Shown: positions 31,990-35,333 of the stretch, in pieces
Position numbering within the stretch: position 1 is the stretch's first letter
Layout of the letters: every line of letters begins with the position of its first letter
Source: [Eubacterium] saphenum
Lineage (GTDB): Bacteria; Bacillota; Clostridia; Lachnospirales; Anaerotignaceae
NCBI GenBank assembly: GCA_004557645.1
Contig: SFGI01000021.1
Location: 1 to 35,333 of the forward strand
Direction of reading: 5' to 3'
DNA length: 35,333 nt
Notes under the pieces: generated by a model
Databases searched by the model: none
What the model was told of the DNA's origin: nothing
What the model saw: only the letters and a program-made list of their open reading frames with translations
Program-made: the position numbers and the translations under genes

Positions 31990-33912
31990 TCAGCCCTTCT
32001 TTTTATGAACGTTTCTGATCGTTTTCTTTTTCCCTGTATTTGCTTTTTGTCCGCCTTTGGGCTGTCCCTTTGCACCGCCCTTTTCACCGGGCTTGCCGCC
32101 TTTATACTGGAAATCCCGTTTCATCTGTCTGGGACGGATGAGACAATGCTTGTCAAAGCCGATCAAATCTTCTCTGTGGGCTTTTTTCAATGCTTCATAG
32201 ACCAGATCGTAGTTCTGAGGCAGTCTGTACTGCATCAATGCCCTCTGCATGGCCTTTTCATGGGGTGATTTGGGCACATAGACCTTTTCCTTGGTTCTGG
32301 GGTCCATTTCCGTGTAATACATGGCTGTGGAAAGGGTACCGGGTGTGGGATAGAAGTCCTGCACCTGTTCGGGCATATGGTGGATATCCCGCAGATATTC
32401 CGCCAATTCGATGGCCGCATCCAAGTCACTGCCGGGGTGGCTGCTCATCAGATAGGGCACCAGATATTGCTCCATGCCCAGTTTCTTATTGATATCATAA
32501 TATTTCTTTACGAATCTCTGGTAAACATCGCCGGCTGGTTTCCCCATCTTATTCAGAACCTTTTCGGAAACATGCTCCGGGGCCACCTTCAGCTGCCCGC
32601 TGACATGATATTTGCACAGTTCGTTGAAAAATGTTTCATTTTTATCGTAAATCAGATAGTCGTAGCGGATACCGGAACGGATAAATACCTTTTTGATTCT
32701 GGGAATTTCTCTGATTTTCCGCAGCAAACGTACATAATCCATGTGATCTACATCCAGATTAGGACATTTTGTGGGCCACAAACACTGTCTGTCCCGACAC
32801 GCACCATGCTCCAGCTGCTTTTTGCAGGCAGGGCCACGGAAATTAGCCGTCGGGCCCCCAACGTCATGGATATAGCCCTTGAAACCGGGGTCCCAAGTGA
32901 TTTTTTCAGCTTCCGCCACAAGGGAGTTGTGGCTTCTTGCTGTTACCACTCTACCCTGATGGAAGGCCAGCGCACAGAAATTGCAGTTGCCGAAGCAGCC
33001 ACGGTTGCTTACCAGGCTGAACTTTACTTCCTCAATGGCAGGGATACCGCCCTTTTCCTCATACATGGGGTGGTAATTCCGTTCAAAATTCAGGGCATAT
33101 ACCTTGTCCAACTCAGGTGTCCGCAAAGGTGGAGAAGGTGGATTCTGTACCACCGTCCATTCGTCATATTCTTCGATCAGTGTTTTGCCTGTCACTGCAT
33201 CGGTATTCTGATACTGGATCAAAAAACTGTCGGCATATTTGTCCTTGTCTTTCAAAACTTCCTTATATTTCGGAAGCATGATATAGTCATAGGCCCTGGA
33301 AATATCCTTTGTTTTATATACAGAGCCTCTCAGGAACGTCAATTCTTGGATAGGGATACCACTGTTCAGGGCATCTGCCATTTCCACGATCTGATGCTCG
33401 CCCATGCCATACAGCAGCAAATCCGCACCACTGTCCAACAAAATAGAGCGGCGCACCTTATTATCCCAGTAGTCATAATGGCTCAAGCGTCTCAGGCTGG
33501 CTTCGACACCGCCGATGATGATGGGTGTTTTCTTATAAACTTCTCTCAGCTTATTGCAGTAAACAATAGTCGCTCTGTCAGGACGCAGCCCCATTTCCCC
33601 ACCAGGGGAATAAAAGTCTTTTTTCCGTCTCTTTTTCGCAACGGTATAATGGTTTACCATAGAGTCGATATTCCCCGCACTGACCAGAAAGCCCAGTCTG
33701 GGTTCCCCAAAACGGGTAAAATCCTCTGTACTTTTCCAATCGGGCTGTGCCACAAAGCAGATCTTATAGCCATGACTTTCCAGCACACGGCAAATGATGG
33801 CCGCACCAAAAGAGGGATGATCCACATAGGCATCCCCGCAAATATATACAAAATCGGGCTGTTCCCAACCTCTTTCCAGCATTTCTTCTCTTGTTACAGG
33901 CAAAAATGCCAT
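31990..33912 (-). CDS. YgiQ-family radical SAM protein
   Basis: The 640-residue protein has an N-terminal domain with DFVYICGDAYVDHPSFGAAIICR, a motif-rich region GGVEASLRRLSHYDYW, the radical SAM cysteines CX3CX2C in RGCFGNCNFCALAFHQGR, and a lysine/glycine-rich basic tail (last about 35 residues) that may bind RNA or another polyanion. The family is widespread in bacteria. Its reaction is not established. The start is ATG at 33912, behind GAAGGGGG. The gene has its own promoter at 33942-33970 and a terminator at 31946-31978. Read-through of that terminator would feed the hyd genes. Confidence 0.93.
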   Translation of the reverse strand: MAFLPVTREEMLERGWEQPDFVYICGDAYVDHPSFGAAIICRVLESHGYKICFVAQPDWKSTEDFTRFGEPRLGFLVSAGNIDSMVNHYTVAKKRRKKDFYSPGGEMGLRPDRATIVYCNKLREVYKKTPIIIGGVEASLRRLSHYDYWDNKVRRSILLDSGADLLLYGMGEHQIVEMADALNSGIPIQELTFLRGSVYKTKDISRAYDYIMLPKYKEVLKDKDKYADSFLIQYQNTDAVTGKTLIEEYDEWTVVQNPPSPPLRTPELDKVYALNFERNYHPMYEEKGGIPAIEEVKFSLVSNRGCFGNCNFCALAFHQGRVVTARSHNSLVAEAEKITWDPGFKGYIHDVGGPTANFRGPACKKQLEHGACRDRQCLWPTKCPNLDVDHMDYVRLLRKIREIPRIKKVFIRSGIRYDYLIYDKNETFFNELCKYHVSGQLKVAPEHVSEKVLNKMGKPAGDVYQRFVKKYYDINKKLGMEQYLVPYLMSSHPGSDLDAAIELAEYLRDIHHMPEQVQDFYPTPGTLSTAMYYTEMDPRTKEKVYVPKSPHEKAMQRALMQYRLPQNYDLVYEALKKAHREDLIGFDKHCLIRPRQMKRDFQYKGGKPGEKGGAKGQPKGGQKANTGKKKTIRNVHKKKG

Positions 33913-33929
33913 ATCGATTCCCCCTTCGT

Positions 33930-33947
33930 TATACTATATCTAGTATA
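33930..33947. promoter_or_regulatory. Palindrome over the -10 box of the ygiQ promoter
   Basis: TATACTA and TAGTATA form a perfect 7-bp inverted repeat with a 4-base centre, covering the -10 hexamer and the predicted start point. A dimeric repressor bound here would block the promoter. It could also be a chance AT palindrome. Confidence 0.4.
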
Positions 33948-33970
33948 CCAAATTTACGAATCCAATACAA
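33942..33970 (-). promoter_or_regulatory. Promoter of ygiQ (and possibly the hyd genes)
   Basis: The -35 TTGTAT (33970-33965), 17-bp spacer and -10 TATACT (33947-33942). The leader is about 25 bases. Confidence 0.7.
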
Positions 33971-34072
33971 TCATAACTGTCAGCAGACAAAATGCTTTTG
34001 CTATCAATCAAAAAGAAATATGTACCTTATCATACATCAGAGTTCTTTCGTCCAAAAACAAACGTTATCATG

Positions 34073-34127
34073 CAGAAAAGCACCCTGTCTGTCAAATGCT
34101 TTCGCTATTTTCACAAACAGAGTGCTT
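34073..34127 (-). terminator. Terminator of the lipoprotein gene
   Basis: A long imperfect stem of about 15 pairs with G-U pairs (34113-34127 with 34078-34092) has a loop of about 20 bases and is followed on the minus strand by TTTTCTG. Confidence 0.7.
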
Positions 34128-34177
34128 CCAATCATTTCAGCCTTCTTACATCCCTGTAGGTCTGCATCAGCCGTTCA

Positions 34178-34807
34178 TCAATAAATCATTTTTTCAAGGA
34201 TCCATTTGCCATTTTCAAACACAGCTGTGCCATTTGCAAAATAATCTTCCTGTACGGGAACTTCTGCAGGCTCCTCAATAGAACCTTTTACCGTAAATTC
34301 GCATCTTTCTGCATCTGCGGAATCGATTGTGATCTCACAATTTGTCCAGTCCACATAATAGCCTTTTGCCCCTGCCAGATTCAAATCAATGTAAAGCTCA
34401 CCATCTACATCCAAATACATGGGAGAATCCTCATAAGGGTAATGATTTAACAGCATGTCAGCCTCTGCTGCACAGTATACACTGCGGATATAGGATTCAA
34501 AATCAGCATAGCTTGCAAACCTTTCATCAGAAACTTTGCAGATATGACCGTCCTGCATCGTGTTCTCATCATAGGGCAGATGGCTAATAGAAAATACATT
34601 TACCATACAATGAACATTTTCTTTGAACAGATCAGAAAGCATATCTTCCGTAATTTCGCTGTTTTCCGAAGAAATCACTTCGTTTTCATCGGTTGTATCA
34701 GCCGGTGCGCTCCCATCAGCAGCGTTTCCGCCGCAGGAACACAATGCAAATGAAAGTACAAAAACCATCAGCAGAGATAAAATTTTCTTTCCATTTTGAA
34801 ATAACAT
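34178..34807 (-). CDS. Hypothetical lipoprotein (possibly IseA-like)
   Basis: The 209-residue protein starts with a lipoprotein signal (MLFQNGKK, hydrophobic run, lipobox LCSC with the lipid cysteine near residue 25), then a Asp/Glu/Ser/Thr-rich linker (about 28-55) and a domain of about 150 residues. The domain includes FASYADFESYIRSVY, DVDGELYIDLNLAG and a late VFENGKWILEKMIY. That layout recalls DL-endopeptidase inhibitor (IseA-like) domains, but I do not recognise it with confidence. It would sit on the outer face of the membrane. It has its own promoter and terminator and lies between ygiQ and the rRNA operon. The start ATG follows GAGGA. Confidence 0.75.
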   Translation of the reverse strand: MLFQNGKKILSLLMVFVLSFALCSCGGNAADGSAPADTTDENEVISSENSEITEDMLSDLFKENVHCMVNVFSISHLPYDENTMQDGHICKVSDERFASYADFESYIRSVYCAAEADMLLNHYPYEDSPMYLDVDGELYIDLNLAGAKGYYVDWTNCEITIDSADAERCEFTVKGSIEEPAEVPVQEDYFANGTAVFENGKWILEKMIY

Positions 34808-34872
34808 TGTTCCTCATCCTTTCCATCCTTAGGTTCCGATATCTGTTATCATCCTATTCTTTGAAAATTAAC

Positions 34873-34889
34873 TTACATGAAACTCCTCC
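34873..34889 (-). other. Start-stop mini-ORF with a strong ribosome site in the lipoprotein leader
   Basis: On the minus strand GGAGGAG (34889-34883) is followed 4 bases later by ATG directly joined to TAA (34878-34873). A small hairpin GAAGT / ACTTC lies just upstream. It falls in the leader between promoter and coding region, about 65 bases before the lipoprotein start. It may trap ribosomes and tune expression, or be the remnant of a lost gene start. Confidence 0.4.
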
Positions 34890-34912
34890 GAAGTTGGTAC
34901 TTCTTTATGGGC

Positions 34913-34941
34913 AGTATAATTCTGTTGATATGTTTTTTCAA
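34913..34941 (-). promoter_or_regulatory. Promoter of the lipoprotein gene
   Basis: The -35 TTGAAA (34941-34936), 17-bp spacer and -10 TATACT (34918-34913). The leader is about 100 bases. Confidence 0.78.
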
Positions 34942-35003
34942 CACATTCTCAGGGAATTAACAAAACCTTAAAAAAATGTGTCTATTTTTTATCCTTTCAA
35001 CAT

Positions 35004-35039
35004 CAAATAAAAAAGCTCTTGGAATATCCAAGAGCTTTT
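35004..35039 (-). terminator. Terminator of the rRNA operon
   Basis: A perfect 12-bp stem (AAAAGCTCTTGG at 35011-35022 with CCAAGAGCTTTT at 35028-35039) is followed on the minus strand by a T-rich tract. It lies 8 bases after the 5S rRNA end. Confidence 0.95.
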
Positions 35040-35046
35040 ACTGGAT

Positions 35047-35163
35047 TCTGGCGACCATCTACTCTCCCAGGCAGCTGCCCACCAAGTACCATCGACCGCT
35101 TGGGTCTTAACCGTCGTGTTCGGAATGGGAACGGGTGTGTCCCCCAAGCGCATCATCACCAGA
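35047..35163 (-). rRNA. rrf: 5S ribosomal RNA
   Basis: The minus strand gives a complete 5S rRNA of about 117 bases. The ends pair (TCTGGTGA with TCGCCAGA), and the conserved CCGTTCCCATTCCGAACACG loop and GGGAGAGTAG region are present. It follows the 23S gene by about 70 bases with no tRNA between. Confidence 0.96.
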
Positions 35164-35235
35164 AATCTTTTTTATTCAGATGTTTTCTTAACACCTTCAA
35201 AACTGAACACAAGTTGCAATCTCAATCGAATTTAT

Positions 35236-35333
35236 TGGTCAAGCCCTCGATCTATTAGTATTGGTCAGCTGAACACGTTACCGTGCTTACACCTCCAACC
35301 TATCAACCTCATTATCTTTAAGGGATCTTACTT
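35236..35333 (-). rRNA. rrl: 23S ribosomal RNA, 3' end (partial)
   Basis: The minus strand carries the conserved 3' end of 23S rRNA, including ACCAATACTAATAGATCGAG and the final GGCTTGACC. The rest lies beyond the right edge. The exact 3' end is placed by similarity and may be off by a few bases. The 23S-5S spacer (35164-35235) includes sequence complementary to the common processing element TTCAGTTTTGAAG. Confidence 0.95.

Noticed and set aside
32377..34281. 634-codon plus-strand open frame opposite ygiQ
   Set aside because: It runs through ygiQ, its promoter and the next terminator, so it cannot be a sensible gene.
34808..35235. tRNA genes beside the 5S rRNA
   Set aside because: No cloverleaf or conserved TTCGA-type T-loop sequence was found in the spacer or after 5S.
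1..35333. CRISPR array, prophage, transposon, toxin-antitoxin or defence island
   Set aside because: No direct-repeat array, integrase, transposase or defence gene was seen. Gene content is mainly housekeeping with one sugar operon and one hydrogenase-maturation cluster.

Overview
The window looks like a chromosomal segment of a low-to-moderate GC, obligately anaerobic Firmicute of the class Clostridia, probably in or near Lachnospiraceae/Anaerotignaceae. The family-level placement is inference. Supporting signs are the hprK-murB-rapZ-whiA-crh block, a CarD / PIN-TRAM / ispD block, [FeFe]-hydrogenase maturation genes (hydE, hydF and a TM1266-type regulator), a DUF4080 radical SAM protein, strong AGGAGG-type ribosome sites and TTGACA/TATAAT-like promoters. 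All but three genes lie on the minus strand, as does the rRNA operon end at the right edge. By the usual co-direction rule, replication probably runs from high to low coordinates here.

Layout, left to right. 91-9780: a cell-envelope, carbon-signalling and DNA-repair block on the minus strand: crh-like HPr, whiA, rapZ, murB and hprK (with its own promoter inside the end of uvrC), then uvrC, a MurJ/SpoVB-type flippase and typA. 9839-13273: cold-shock protein, RNase HI, ispD, a membrane PIN-TRAM protein and a CarD regulator. 13245-15703: a DegV fatty-acid-binding protein (+) convergent with alanine racemase (-). The racemase mRNA leader can fold as a three-way junction. 15762-17740: a FadH-like flavin/Fe-S reductase. 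17743-24893: one autoregulated alpha-glucan operon (LacI regulator, lipoprotein binding protein, two permeases, 4-alpha-glucanotransferase, MsmX-type ATPase) with three operator-like repeats 12 bp apart just after the promoter. 25182-27674: HAD phosphatase and ABC-F protein (+). 27679-33970: a radical SAM / Fe-S cluster (DUF4080 B12 radical SAM, hydF, hydE, TM1266-type regulator, YgiQ). 34073-34941: an unidentified lipoprotein gene. 35004-35333: 5S rRNA and the 3' end of 23S rRNA.

How parts connect. HprK phosphorylates a serine of HPr/Crh proteins, which then act with CcpA at CG-centred cre sites. The crh-like protein here keeps that serine but has Asp where HPr has its catalytic His. CG-centred, cre-like repeats control the glucan operon in the same window. 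The glucan genes form a complete import-and-transglycosylation unit. The Hyd genes supply part of the H-cluster assembly machinery; hydG and the hydrogenase are not in the window.

I found no clear new defence system, CRISPR array, prophage, insertion sequence or tRNA. The most novel-looking items are the His-less HPr/Crh variant, the structured alr leader, the tight 12-bp operator repeats, terminator-like hairpins sitting directly before ispD and the hyd genes without room for a new promoter, and the DUF4080 gene inside the hyd operon.
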